From the NCBI GenBank assembly GCA_905215965.1, contig CAJMSD010000011.1, forward strand, positions 1-64,000: DNA of 64,000 nucleotides, written 5' to 3'. Source of the DNA: an uncultured bacterium. GTDB taxonomy: Bacteria > Bacillota > Clostridia > Oscillospirales > Ruminococcaceae. Below the pieces are notes generated by a model, which did not search any database, was not told the origin of the DNA, and saw only the letters and a list, made by a program, of their open reading frames with translations. Shown here one piece after another: positions 49,920 to 59,076 of this stretch; position 1 is the first letter of the stretch; each line of letters opens with the position of its first letter. Position numbers and translations under genes: made by a program.

Positions 49920-51986
49920 TTATAGCCTCCTTACTTTATACGTGCCGTCAATTTCTATCTCAAAATTATTTGATCCGTTATTCTCATTCGAAAAATCAAC
50001 AATTTCATCAAGGTAAATCGTATGATCGTTTATGATAGGTTCGGTATTTTTTGATATATTTCCGTAATATACATTAAGCGCTCCGTCTGAATATTGTCCC
50101 GAATTTGCATTTGCAAACATTATAGTCGCCGCATTGTATGTGATCGTCAGAACACCGTCAGCATATACTGCCAAATAGTTTTCGTTCTCGATTTGTATTG
50201 GATTATCATTTGTTTCCGTGATCTCTGAAATTCCGTTGCTGCTGCCTGCATATACCGAATCTATTTTCATAAGCTCAAGCGTATCGGTATATGCCATATA
50301 CTGAGACGGAGTTTTCTGACAAAGAATAAGACTTTTTATATGATTTTGTTTATTATAATCAAGATACTTGTATACATATTCGGGCGTTTTATAATGGCCG
50401 CTTAAATCGAAAATTACAGTTTCATCATGATATGTAATAACAACTGCACAATTTGTACCTCTGCCCAAAACAGACACAGCAAAATCATCTCTATCGCTGT
50501 ATCCTGTGATTACCGTGCATATTGAAAAAATGGTCATTGCTCCGGCGATTGCTGCCGCAACTGCTCTTCTCTGCTTATACAGCAGATAAACAAATATTAC
50601 AAACGCTGTACATATCAGCGCTGCCGCATACACTCTTCCGTTGCCGCAGGAAAAACGTATAAATTCAACGCGTCCAAGCTTATTAGTTATTGCCATAACC
50701 AGCTCGGCAAGCTTTCCTGCCAATCCCAAAAACGAAACAAATCCACCTGTAAGCACATAGATAAAGCCGATTATCATTATTACGACCGTGATCGGAACAA
50801 TAATAAGATTGGTAAACGGAGAGATCAGCGAGCTTTCATTGAAATATATGATATTAAGCGGAAACAAGATCAGCATCACACATAATGCGATAACAAAATT
50901 ACTTACAAGCTTCTGCAAGAAAGAATCTCTTTTCATATTTGCTGCCATATACGTTCCGAACACGGCTATTCCAAATGTTCCCGTAATAGAAAGAAGAAAA
51001 CCTCTGTCGCCGATTATATACGGATTTGCCATGCACATGATAAGAATTGAACAGGCAAGAGAATTAAAAGAATCATTCTGCCTGAGAAAAAGTCCTGCGG
51101 AATACATAATGCTTAACATAATTGCTGCTCTGACAGCAGAAGATGGATATTCCACAAGTATTATCATCAAAAGAAGAAAGAATTCAAGCACGCCGAACGA
51201 AATGAATTTGTTAATATGAAGCTTTTTCAGCAAAGACATTATAAGAGCTGCGATTATTGATATGTGCAGACCTGACACAGCCAATACGTGTCCAATTCCG
51301 CACCGATACATAAGCGTCCTGTCGGTATCATCGATTCCTGATGTTCTTCCGAAAACGATTCCGGCAATCAGGCTTCCGCTTTCGCTGCCGGCTTTTGCAG
51401 AAAAATCCATTATCATTTTTTCCCGATAATCGATGAGCATATTTTTAAGCTTATGTGAATGCGTATGCTCTATTTCGACAATATCCGCGCTTTTGCATAT
51501 TATAAATATTTTATTTGCTTTATTATAATCAACCGAATTAAACAGATAATCATTTTCGGGCGTTGCAAAATTACAATTTTCAAGCGTCAGACGGTCACCG
51601 ATCTCTACATTATATGCATTTGAAAGAAACGTCGTTTTAGCTTTTACAGAATTATTGATCTTGCCGTCCAGAGTATATAATGCAAGATCGTCGTCATAAT
51701 ATTCGACAGAAATAATTTCTCCCTCATAGCTTCCGACAGTATTATCGAAAACCACAGCTTTATCGTAGACCATATTGGTATATAAATGATAAGCAGTGAA
51801 AGCAGCCGTAAAAGATACAGAAATTATTAATATATCGGCTTTTTCGACTTTGAAAAACAGACATATAATAAAAAATACAGGAAACATTCCTGCAAGCAGC
51901 AGAAAATCGCTTCCCTTTGTAAAAAAGGAAGCGAAAAACAATCCCGACAAGTATGCTGCTGCCGCACCAATTATTTTTCGCTTCAT
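49920..51986 (-). CDS. ComEC/Rec2 family membrane protein with degenerate C-terminal domain
   Basis: About 688 residues. N-terminal helices and an OB-like extracellular part are followed by the competence domain, with FGRTSGIDDTDRTLMYRCGI, GHVLAVSGLHISIIAAL and YPSSAVRAAIML. This is the DNA-uptake channel family. In ComEC the C-terminal metallo-beta-lactamase part normally has H-x-H-x-D-H, but here the region after VIFDLSGHYKTPEY reads LILCQKTPSQYMAYTD, without that motif, so it cannot be a normal metal nuclease. ATG at 51986 is preferred, as 52067 lies in the upstream gene, though no clear ribosome binding site is seen. Confidence 0.85.
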   Translation of the reverse strand: MKRKIIGAAAAYLSGLFFASFFTKGSDFLLLAGMFPVFFIICLFFKVEKADILIISVSFTAAFTAYHLYTNMVYDKAVVFDNTVGSYEGEIISVEYYDDDLALYTLDGKINNSVKAKTTFLSNAYNVEIGDRLTLENCNFATPENDYLFNSVDYNKANKIFIICKSADIVEIEHTHSHKLKNMLIDYREKMIMDFSAKAGSESGSLIAGIVFGRTSGIDDTDRTLMYRCGIGHVLAVSGLHISIIAALIMSLLKKLHINKFISFGVLEFFLLLMIILVEYPSSAVRAAIMLSIMYSAGLFLRQNDSFNSLACSILIMCMANPYIIGDRGFLLSITGTFGIAVFGTYMAANMKRDSFLQKLVSNFVIALCVMLILFPLNIIYFNESSLISPFTNLIIVPITVVIMIIGFIYVLTGGFVSFLGLAGKLAELVMAITNKLGRVEFIRFSCGNGRVYAAALICTAFVIFVYLLYKQRRAVAAAIAGAMTIFSICTVITGYSDRDDFAVSVLGRGTNCAVVITYHDETVIFDLSGHYKTPEYVYKYLDYNKQNHIKSLILCQKTPSQYMAYTDTLELMKIDSVYAGSSNGISEITETNDNPIQIENENYLAVYADGVLTITYNAATIMFANANSGQYSDGALNVYYGNISKNTEPIINDHTIYLDEIVDFSNENNGSNNFEIEIDGTYKVRRL

Positions 51987-51996
51987 GTTATTATGA

Positions 51997-52533
51997 TTAC
52001 TTAAAGAAGAGAGGGAGCTTTTCAAGGAAAGTAATATCTTTCCTCTCAGCGGCGTCTCCTTCGGCAAGTACAGCTGCTTTACCGACTATATTACCGTTAG
52101 CGCTTGATGTGAGCTTTTCAAGCGCAATAAGAGATTCTCCTGTGCTGATAACATCGTCAACGATCAGAACGCGTTTTCCGCTTATCATTTCTGCCTTTTC
52201 CTGCGATAGATAAAGCGTCTGCTCGTTTTCGGTAGTTATTGATTTTACTTTCACCGCAACAGGATCGCTCATATACAGTTTTACGGATTTTCTTGCCACA
52301 ACGTAAGGTTTGCCTGACTGCCGTGCCATCTCGTAGGCAAGAGGTATTCCCTTTGACTCGGCTGTAAGGATAACATCGAACTCAGAGCAAAGCTTTAGCA
52401 GATTTTCTGCGCAGGCGACCGTAAGCTCGACATCGGAAAACATTACAAAAGCGGCAATGTCTATTTTATCGTTGAGTTTACAGATAGGAAGCTCTCGTGT
52501 AAGTCCTGCAACATTCAGCGTATATGCTTCCAT
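51997..52533 (-). CDS. phosphoribosyltransferase, adenine phosphoribosyltransferase-like
   Basis: About 178 residues, type I PRTase fold. The PRPP-binding motif is RVLIVDDVISTGES; ILTAESKGIPLAYEMA and PYVVARKSVKLYM flank it, as in APRT and xanthine PRTases. It would form a nucleotide from a purine base and PRPP. The N-terminal EAYTLNVAGLTRELPI is characteristic of the apt-like group in clostridia. ATG at 52533 has GAGGAGG upstream, within the last codons of the HIT gene. Exact base not certain. Confidence 0.82.
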   Translation of the reverse strand: MEAYTLNVAGLTRELPICKLNDKIDIAAFVMFSDVELTVACAENLLKLCSEFDVILTAESKGIPLAYEMARQSGKPYVVARKSVKLYMSDPVAVKVKSITTENEQTLYLSQEKAEMISGKRVLIVDDVISTGESLIALEKLTSSANGNIVGKAAVLAEGDAAERKDITFLEKLPLFFK

Positions 52534-52537
52534 AATG

Positions 52538-52900
52538 CTATTCCTCCTCAACAGGACATACGGCATCTTTGCCCCAGCCCATTTTTACTCCTGCGATAAG
52601 GTGGAAATGCAGATGTTTTACGGTCTGACCTGCATCATCTCCGCAGTTTGTTATGATCCTGAAGCCGTTTGCTATATTTTCAGCCTTTGCAATTTTTGAT
52701 GCCGCTTCAAAAATGTGAGCAACTATCTCAGAGTTTTCCTCATTAATGTCAGCTGCGCAGGTAATATGTACCTTAGGAATTATCAAATAATGAATAGGAG
52801 CGATAGGCGCTATATCCTTGAAGCAGTATACAAACTCATCTTCGTAGACCTTTGTGCTTGGGATCTCTCCGTCTACTATCTTACAAAACAAACAATCCAT
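52538..52900 (-). CDS. HIT family nucleotide hydrolase (HinT-like)
   Basis: 120 residues with the histidine triad HLHFHLIAG near the C-terminus and the N-terminal CLFCKIVDGEIPSTKVYED segment of Hint proteins, with a Cys pair (C4, C7 from ATG) possibly binding zinc. It hydrolyses purine nucleoside phosphoramidates, including aminoacyl-AMP. It sits directly after alaS, and removal of misplaced aminoacyl-AMP would fit that place, though this is inference. TAGGAGG stands ahead of ATG. Confidence 0.92.
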   Translation of the reverse strand: MDCLFCKIVDGEIPSTKVYEDEFVYCFKDIAPIAPIHYLIIPKVHITCAADINEENSEIVAHIFEAASKIAKAENIANGFRIITNCGDDAGQTVKHLHFHLIAGVKMGWGKDAVCPVEEE

Positions 52901-52911
52901 AATTATCCTCC

Positions 52912-55542
52912 TTATGAAATAAATTCCTTAACAATAGATGTAAATGCCATAAGAGCTTCGTCGATCATATAAGTTTTTCCGACGCCTGCCATTGCTCCGT
53001 CGGGACGTCCGCCGCCCTTGCCTCCGGTTATTGCAGCAATTCTCTGAACGATCTTACCTGCATTTGCTCCTCGCTTTACAGCAGCCTGAGTGCATACGCA
53101 GTAGAATGTTCCCTTATCCCCGCTTACTCCGGCAAATAATGCAACCGCAGCTTCATCTTTTGCTTTTATGCTGTCTCCGAGCTTTCTAAGCATATCCGGA
53201 GTTACTCCGGTCAGCATTGACGATACGACCTTAACCCCGTTTATGTCGTCTGCTCCGTCAAGTATAACGGCAAGCTTTTCGTTTGCTATCTTCTGATTAA
53301 GACTTTCAAGCTCCTTGTCTTTTTCCTTTGATTCCGCAAATATCGACGCGCATTTATCCGGCAGTTCGGCAAAATTGGCAAGCTTGAGCGCACTTGCAGA
53401 ACGCATAATAATATTCTTATAATCATTGATAATTTCAATAACGCCAAGTCCGGTAACAGCTTCTATTCTTCTTACTCCAGCTGCAACAGAACTCTCGGAA
53501 ACTATTTTGAACAGACCGATCTGAGAGGTATTGGATACGTGTGTACCTCCGCAGAATTCAACAGATTTGTCGGCTGTAACAACTCTTACCGTATCTCCGT
53601 ACTTCTCACCAAAGAGAGCCATAGCTCCGAGCTTTCTTGCCTCTTCAATAGGCATTTCCTCCATAGTAACGTCAATGGCTTTCATGATTTCGTCATTTAC
53701 AAGCTGCTCGACTGTTTTGATCTCGCTGTCGGTCATAGCGCTGAAATGTGAAAAATCGAAACGGCATCTGTCTGCGTCAACAAGCTGACCTGCCTGATGA
53801 ACATGTTCTCCGAGAACCGTTCTGAGTGCGTTCTGGAGCAAATGAGCAGTTGTATGATTACGCATGATCGAAAGTCTGCGCTTCTTGTCAACCTGCGCGG
53901 AAAGCTTGTCACCCTTAGAAATGCTTCCCTGTTCGACCGTTGCTATATGCAGATAATGTCCCTCGGATTTAATCGTATCGGCAACAGAAGCGGAGCCATT
54001 CTTGCATACAAGCACTCCGGTATCGCCGACCTGACCGCCGCTTTCCGCATAAAACGGAGTTATGTCAAGAACTATAACGACATTTTCGCCCTCGGCTGCA
54101 ATATTGATCTCCTCGTTGTTTTTATAGATAGCAAGAACCTCAGCCTCGGGAGCTTCGAATGAAGTATATCCGATAAACTTTGTCTTAGGCGCTTCAATTT
54201 TTATACTGTTGTCCGCCCATGAAGAACCTGCTTTTGCTATATGATCGGCACGAGCCTTTTCACTCTGTTCCTTTACAAGTTCGTTAAAGCGTTCAACATC
54301 GACTCCGATATTTTTTTCTTCGCATATTTCAATTGTAAGATCTATCGGGAAACCGTATGTATCGGAAAGCTTGAAAGCGTCGTCGCCTGAAAGAGTATTG
54401 CTGCCGGAAGCGGTCACATTTTCAACAAACTGACCGAGAAGCTCCGAGCCTTTATCGATCGTTTTTGCAAAAGCTTCTTCCTCAACGCCTATAATTTTCT
54501 TGATATATTCACGTTTTTCGGCAAGCTCGGGGTATGCTGACGCATTTTCGTTAATTACCGTATCGCACACCTCGCAAAGGAAAGGTCTCTTGATTCCCAG
54601 CATTCTGCCGTGACGAGCCGCACGTCTGAGAAGTCGCCTGAGAACGTATCCTCTGCCCTCGTTAGAAGGCATGATGCCGTCTCCGACCATAAATGTCGTG
54701 CTGCGGATATGATCTGTTATAACACGAAGCGAAACGTCGGTTTTTTCATTCGTCTTGTATTCAACGCCGGCAATAGACGAAATATGCTTCATAATATTCT
54801 GAACAGTATCTACCTCAAAGAGATTGTCAACGCCCTGCATTGCGCAGGCAAGCCTTTCAAGTCCCATTCCTGTATCTATGTTCTTTGTAGCCATTTCGGT
54901 ATAATTTCCGTTTCCGTCGCTGTCGAACTGGCTGAATACGAGATTCCATATTTCGATCACACGGTCACAATCGCTTGCCTGTTCAAAGCTTTCAAATGGA
55001 CCGTAGCTTTCGCCTCTGTCAAAATGTATCTCGGAACACGGACCGCATGGACCTGAACCGTGCTCCCAGAAATTATCGGCTTTACCGAGACGAATGATCC
55101 TTTCATGAGGAATGCCGATCTTATTTTCCCAGATCTGTTCAGCCTCATCATCGCTTTCAAAAATCGTGATCCAAAGCTTGTCTGCCGGAATTTCAAGGAC
55201 TTTGGTGAGGAACTCCCATGCCCATTCAATAGCTTCGGTTTTAAAATAGTCGCCGAAAGAAAAGTTTCCGAGCATCTCAAAATATGTACCGTGACGTGCC
55301 GTTTTTCCGACTCTTTCGATATCGGGAGTTCTGATGCACTTCTGACAGGTAGTTACCCTGTGATTCGGAGGTACAGCTTGTCCGAGAAAGAACTTTTTCA
55401 GCGGAGCCATTCCCGAATTTATAAGCAAAAGGCTTTTGTCTCCCTGCGGCACAAGGGAAGCGCTTGCCATTCTTGTATGATTTTTGCTTTCAAAGAAAGA
55501 AAGATATTTTTCACGAAGTTCATTTAAGCCGGTCCATTGCAT
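52912..55542 (-). CDS. alaS: alanine--tRNA ligase
   Basis: About 876 residues. Class II catalytic core with HTRMASASLVPQGDKSLLLINSGMAP-like start (motif 1 region), CGPCSEIHFDRG and GLERLA, then the editing domain with the zinc site HTTAHLLQNALR and EFCGGTHVSNT, and the C-terminal C-Ala domain ending KGGGRPDGAMAG. It charges tRNA-Ala and clears Ser and Gly. The ATG at 55542 has AAAGGAG upstream; open frame further upstream is the T-box leader read as protein. First gene of an eight-gene operon. Confidence 0.96.
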   Translation of the reverse strand: MQWTGLNELREKYLSFFESKNHTRMASASLVPQGDKSLLLINSGMAPLKKFFLGQAVPPNHRVTTCQKCIRTPDIERVGKTARHGTYFEMLGNFSFGDYFKTEAIEWAWEFLTKVLEIPADKLWITIFESDDEAEQIWENKIGIPHERIIRLGKADNFWEHGSGPCGPCSEIHFDRGESYGPFESFEQASDCDRVIEIWNLVFSQFDSDGNGNYTEMATKNIDTGMGLERLACAMQGVDNLFEVDTVQNIMKHISSIAGVEYKTNEKTDVSLRVITDHIRSTTFMVGDGIMPSNEGRGYVLRRLLRRAARHGRMLGIKRPFLCEVCDTVINENASAYPELAEKREYIKKIIGVEEEAFAKTIDKGSELLGQFVENVTASGSNTLSGDDAFKLSDTYGFPIDLTIEICEEKNIGVDVERFNELVKEQSEKARADHIAKAGSSWADNSIKIEAPKTKFIGYTSFEAPEAEVLAIYKNNEEINIAAEGENVVIVLDITPFYAESGGQVGDTGVLVCKNGSASVADTIKSEGHYLHIATVEQGSISKGDKLSAQVDKKRRLSIMRNHTTAHLLQNALRTVLGEHVHQAGQLVDADRCRFDFSHFSAMTDSEIKTVEQLVNDEIMKAIDVTMEEMPIEEARKLGAMALFGEKYGDTVRVVTADKSVEFCGGTHVSNTSQIGLFKIVSESSVAAGVRRIEAVTGLGVIEIINDYKNIIMRSASALKLANFAELPDKCASIFAESKEKDKELESLNQKIANEKLAVILDGADDINGVKVVSSMLTGVTPDMLRKLGDSIKAKDEAAVALFAGVSGDKGTFYCVCTQAAVKRGANAGKIVQRIAAITGGKGGGRPDGAMAGVGKTYMIDEALMAFTSIVKEFIS

Positions 55543-55585
55543 AAAAATTTTATCTCCTTTGTATAAAATATAAAAATAAAGTGCT

Positions 55586-55816
55586 ACAAAAATAGCCCCG
55601 CCGCCAAATGAGACGAAGGCTTTCGTGGTACCACCCATATTCAAAAGTCTGCTAGCTTAGCACAGACCTTCCTCATGATCTTTAACGCAGATATACGCCG
55701 AAGTTTCCAACGGAGACTCAGGGTTAGCACCTGCTCCATATGCCAGAAAGCTTTCACCAAACGCTTTCTCTCTGAATGGCTCAGAAAGCAGTCATTCCCA
55801 TCAAAGTCATTATTCA
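55586..55816 (-). promoter_or_regulatory. T-box riboswitch, alanine specific
   Basis: The minus-strand leader has the T-box core GGGTGGTACCACG (55624-55636) and a G+C-rich terminator arm (about 55594-55621) followed by ATTTTT. A GCT triplet at 55736-55738 followed by A sits in a specifier-like loop and matches alanine, agreeing with alaS downstream. Stem I with GAGAGAAAG lies toward the 5' end. Uncharged tRNA-Ala should allow read-through into alaS and the whole operon. Confidence 0.88.
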
Positions 55817-55822
55817 AATAAT

Positions 55823-55851
55823 ATTATATCAAATTCAGGTAAAGAAGTCAA
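55823..55851 (-). promoter_or_regulatory. promoter of the alaS T-box operon
   Basis: Minus-strand TTGACT (55846-55851) and TATAAT (55823-55828), 17 bases apart. The -35 hexamer overlaps the stop codon of the upstream penicillin-binding protein gene. Confidence 0.8.
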
Positions 55852-57452
55852 TCCTTTTCTGCTAATTTTGTAATATTATCGGCAATTTTTCTGAAAACAG
55901 GCGCAGCGGAATCATTGCCGTAGCCGCCGTCCTCTACAAGCACGGTTACTGCGAACCTCGGGTTATCTGCCGGAAAAAAGCCTGTTATCCATGCATTGCA
56001 TTTTTCATTTCCGTTCTCGTCATATTGTCCTGTCTGAGCAGTAGACGTTTTTGCGGCGGCAGTTGTGTAATGCGGCCTGGCATTAGAATTTTCGTTTTTC
56101 TCTACTGCCGCGATCATCATATCTTTTAGAGCTTCAGCAGTTTCAGCCTCCATAGAATAAGAATACTGCGGAGCTTTTTCGTTCTCGACCTTTTCACCGT
56201 TTTCGGTAAGACCTCGTATAAGCCGCATAACCGGCATTTTTCCGCCGTTTGCTATAGCGCACGTAAGCTGTGAGATCTGCATGGGAGAAGCCGTCAGTTT
56301 TCCCTGACCAAAAGAAAAATTTGCCAGTTCGGCAGGAATTTTCAGATCCTTGACTGAGGGTAAAACTCCGGCTGAAGCAGTAATTCCGGCACACAAATGT
56401 ATCTCTCTGCCAAATCCAAGCTCAAAGGCTGTTTCGCGAAGACTTGCTATACTAAGCAGCTGACTGATATCAATGAAATAAGTATTGCACGAATTGACCA
56501 TAGCGTCTGTCATAGACTGTATTCCATGACCTTCAAGCTTATGGCATTTGAATTTTTTACCGTTTACACCGATATTTCCCTCGCAGTTGTACATATAGCC
56601 CGAATATCCCTCCTGTATTGCTTCACAGGCAGTAACAAGCTTGAAAATCGAACCTACGCTGTAAGAATACAAGCATCTGTTTATCATCGGACTTGATTTA
56701 TCGTTGACCGCTGTTTCAAGATCATCTAACGAATACTCGGGGAAGCTTGCCATCGCCAGTATATCTCCCGTATTGACCTGAGAAACGATAATTGCTCCTG
56801 ATTTTATCTGCTTTCCTGCGTCCTGACATATTTTTTGAATATCGGAATCTATTGTAACCGCCACTCCGCATTTTGTATTATCCGAATATGAAACACTTTT
56901 TTCGACTCCGAGCAAAATATTGCCAAAGCCGTCCGCAGAATATGTCACAGAATTTTCTCCGTAATTTCCGCGAAGGATTTTATCGTATGCATATTCGATT
57001 CCAGTAACTCCGCTTCCCTGAGACGTATAGCCGACAGTATGGATCGCAAGCTGTTGATCGTCATATCTTACAGGAACTTCAAATACGGTAATTCCCTGCG
57101 AGTCATCGAGCTTTTCGCTGCACTCAAATATAAACGGCTCTCCCTTATTGAATTCTTCCAGAAAGCTTTCGGTATCCACAGCATACTCCGAAAGCTTTTC
57201 GGCATCGACAAGCTGAGGAACGGCTACAGCTTTATAAATGCTTTCGCGGTTAACAAGAGGCTGCATATAACGGTCGTAGATCATGCCCTCTTCCGTGCTG
57301 ACATTTATTGTAATTTCCTGCTGACGAAGATTTTCCTGAGTATATTCAGGCTTTGCTGCAAGCATAAAATAATTTGTCATAACCGCTATAAACATAAACG
57401 AAAACACAATTCCAAGTATAACGATCCCATAATCTGTACGCCTGTTTATCAA
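55848..57452 (-). CDS. class B penicillin-binding protein (transpeptidase)
   Basis: 534 residues: one N-terminal membrane helix (about 9-32), a short dimerisation-like region, and the transpeptidase domain from about 190. Active-site motifs are S268-I-F-K271 (SVGSIFKL), S321-C-N323, and K468-T-S470 where most class B enzymes have K-T-G. It crosslinks peptidoglycan at the outer membrane face. The short 534-residue size fits an SpoVD/PBP2-like or PBPA-like enzyme rather than FtsI. The start is TTG at 57452 with GAGGTG 6 bases upstream; this site lies in the 3' arm of a hairpin (57453-57493). Confidence 0.9.
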   Translation of the reverse strand: MINRRTDYGIVILGIVFSFMFIAVMTNYFMLAAKPEYTQENLRQQEITINVSTEEGMIYDRYMQPLVNRESIYKAVAVPQLVDAEKLSEYAVDTESFLEEFNKGEPFIFECSEKLDDSQGITVFEVPVRYDDQQLAIHTVGYTSQGSGVTGIEYAYDKILRGNYGENSVTYSADGFGNILLGVEKSVSYSDNTKCGVAVTIDSDIQKICQDAGKQIKSGAIIVSQVNTGDILAMASFPEYSLDDLETAVNDKSSPMINRCLYSYSVGSIFKLVTACEAIQEGYSGYMYNCEGNIGVNGKKFKCHKLEGHGIQSMTDAMVNSCNTYFIDISQLLSIASLRETAFELGFGREIHLCAGITASAGVLPSVKDLKIPAELANFSFGQGKLTASPMQISQLTCAIANGGKMPVMRLIRGLTENGEKVENEKAPQYSYSMEAETAEALKDMMIAAVEKNENSNARPHYTTAAAKTSTAQTGQYDENGNEKCNAWITGFFPADNPRFAVTVLVEDGGYGNDSAAPVFRKIADNITKLAEKD

Positions 57453-57493
57453 AAAATCACCTCGCCGTTATTATTTGCAGACAAGGTGATTTT
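57453..57493 (-). terminator. hairpin between dtd and the penicillin-binding protein gene
   Basis: Arms 57484-57493 and 57453-57462 (AAAATCACCT/AGGTGATTTT) pair perfectly over 10 bp and are followed by T. It can end the dtd transcript. Its second arm is also the ribosome binding site of the next gene, so folding would hide that site. Confidence 0.65.
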
Positions 57494-57501
57494 ATTCAAA
57501 A

Positions 57502-57936
57502 TTATTCCAGTACAACAGTGAAAGGTCCGTCGTTGATGAGTTCAACTTTCATATCAGCGCCAAATTTGCCTGTTTTGACGTGCGGATATTTGTCAATACA
57601 GTAACTGACAAAATATTCGTATAAACGTTCCGCTTCCGTTGGTTCGGCAGCCTGTATAAAATTAGGTCTGTTTCCCTTTCGGCAGTCGGCATAAAGTGTA
57701 AACTGAGAGACTATAAGCATTTCTCCGTTCACACTGCTGATATTAAGATTGATCTTGTCGTTTTCATCAGAAAAAATTCTTAAATTTATTATTTTATCTG
57801 CAAGGCGGCGGCAGTCCTCTTCCGTATCGCCCTTGCCTATTCCCACAAGGAGCAGATAACCCTTGCCGATCTTACCGCAGACCTCACCGTCAACACTGAC
57901 GCTTGCAGAAGCAACTCTCTGTAAAACAATTTTCAT
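57502..57936 (-). CDS. dtd: D-aminoacyl-tRNA deacylase
   Basis: 144 residues. The family motifs S-Q-F-T-L-Y (MLIVSQFTLYADCRKGNRP) and the C-terminal NDGPFTVVLE (G-P-type cross-subunit cis proline segment) are present. It removes D-amino acids and glycine mischarged on tRNA. It starts 11 bases after the sirtuin gene and belongs to a minus-strand housekeeping group (nth, yjbQ, sirtuin, dtd). Confidence 0.95.
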   Translation of the reverse strand: MKIVLQRVASASVSVDGEVCGKIGKGYLLLVGIGKGDTEEDCRRLADKIINLRIFSDENDKINLNISSVNGEMLIVSQFTLYADCRKGNRPNFIQAAEPTEAERLYEYFVSYCIDKYPHVKTGKFGADMKVELINDGPFTVVLE

Positions 57937-57947
57937 AATATTATCCT

Positions 57948-58661
57948 TTAGATCACGGAAAATACTTTTCCGATTTTTTCATTGATAAGCAAATCAACGC
58001 TTTTGTCTATTGAAGTAGGAGAAAGATTAATTACTATAAGGCTGCTTCCCCTGAAATACCGTATAAGTCCCGACGCAGGATAAACGTTAAGGGAAGTTCC
58101 TCCTATTATCATAACATCGGCATTTTTTATCGCTCTTATCGAGTTATCAACAGTTGCGTCGTCAAGCGGCTCTTCGTAAAGAACAACATCGGGCTTGATT
58201 ATACTTCCGCAATCGCACCTCGGAACATCGGCGCTGTCAAGTATATATCTTGCGTCGTATGATCTGTGGCATTTCATGCAATAATTTCTGTGAACGCTGC
58301 CGTGAAGCTCGTACACGTTCGCACTTCCTGCTGCCTGATGAAGTCCGTCAATGTTTTGAGTTATGACTGCTTTCAGCTTACCGGATCTTTCCAGTTCTGT
58401 AAGCTTGATGTGAGCCATATTTGGCTTTGCGTCAAGGCACAGCATTTTTTCACGGTAAAAGCGGTAAAACTCCCTTGGATTCCTCATAAAAAAGCTGTGG
58501 CTGAGTATTTCTTCCGGAGGATAATCATACTTCTGATTATACAGACCGTCTACGCTTCTGAAATCGGGTATCCCGCTTTCGGTAGAAACGCCTGCTCCTC
58601 CGAAAAAGACAATATTATCGGAATTTTCAATAATACTGCGGAATTTTTCAAGCTTTTCCAT
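57948..58661 (-). CDS. NAD-dependent protein deacylase (sirtuin, CobB-like)
   Basis: 237 residues. NAD-binding FFGGAGVSTESGIPDFRS, TQNIDGLHQAAGS, the catalytic histidine in VYELHGSVHR, four zinc cysteines (YCMKC and CDCG), and IIKPDVVLYEE. It removes acyl groups from lysines using NAD, producing O-acyl-ADP-ribose. Bacterial class U/III length. The second zinc pair is C-x-C rather than C-x2-C. Cytoplasmic; four bases downstream of yjbQ. Confidence 0.93.
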   Translation of the reverse strand: MEKLEKFRSIIENSDNIVFFGGAGVSTESGIPDFRSVDGLYNQKYDYPPEEILSHSFFMRNPREFYRFYREKMLCLDAKPNMAHIKLTELERSGKLKAVITQNIDGLHQAAGSANVYELHGSVHRNYCMKCHRSYDARYILDSADVPRCDCGSIIKPDVVLYEEPLDDATVDNSIRAIKNADVMIIGGTSLNVYPASGLIRYFRGSSLIVINLSPTSIDKSVDLLINEKIGKVFSVI

Positions 58662-58665
58662 ATTA

Positions 58666-59061
58666 TCAGCCTTTCATAATTTTAACGTAGAATTTTCTTT
58701 TTCTCGGTCCGTCAAATTCACAGAAATATATTCCCTGCCATGTACCAAGCAAAAGCTTGTTTTTATTTATAATTATTATCTCGCTCGCACCTACGGACGA
58801 TGATTTAAGATGCGCGTCAGAATTGCCCTCTAAGTGGCGGAATTCATTTCTCTCGGGAAATGTGCCGTTCATTCCGTTTACAAAATCCGTTCTGACATCG
58901 GGATCGGCATTTTCATTTATCGTTATTGCAGCTGTAGTATGGGGACAAAATATTATACAAATCCCATCATAAACGCCGCTTTCGGAAACCGCCTCGCTTA
59001 CCTCGCGCGTTATATCGACAAGTCCCTGCGAAGGCGTATTAAGTTCAAAATCAAAAATCAT
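58666..59061 (-). CDS. YjbQ family protein (UPF0047, secondary thiamine-phosphate synthase-like)
   Basis: 131 residues. The conserved core CPHTTAAITINENADPDVRTD holds the histidine and acidic residues of the YjbQ family, and HLEGNSDAHLKSSSVG and LLLGTWQGIYFCEFDGPRKR complete the match. Purified members show weak thiamine phosphate synthase activity, but the physiological role is unsettled. Between nth and the sirtuin gene with short spacing, so probably cotranscribed. Confidence 0.92.
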   Translation of the reverse strand: MIFDFELNTPSQGLVDITREVSEAVSESGVYDGICIIFCPHTTAAITINENADPDVRTDFVNGMNGTFPERNEFRHLEGNSDAHLKSSSVGASEIIIINKNKLLLGTWQGIYFCEFDGPRKRKFYVKIMKG

Positions 59062-59076
59062 AATAAACCTCTTTCA

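Noticed and set aside
55543..55644. N-terminal extension of alaS
   Set aside because: The extra codons translate the T-box core and terminator. The good ribosome binding site precedes ATG 55542, and AlaRS proteins start at that point.
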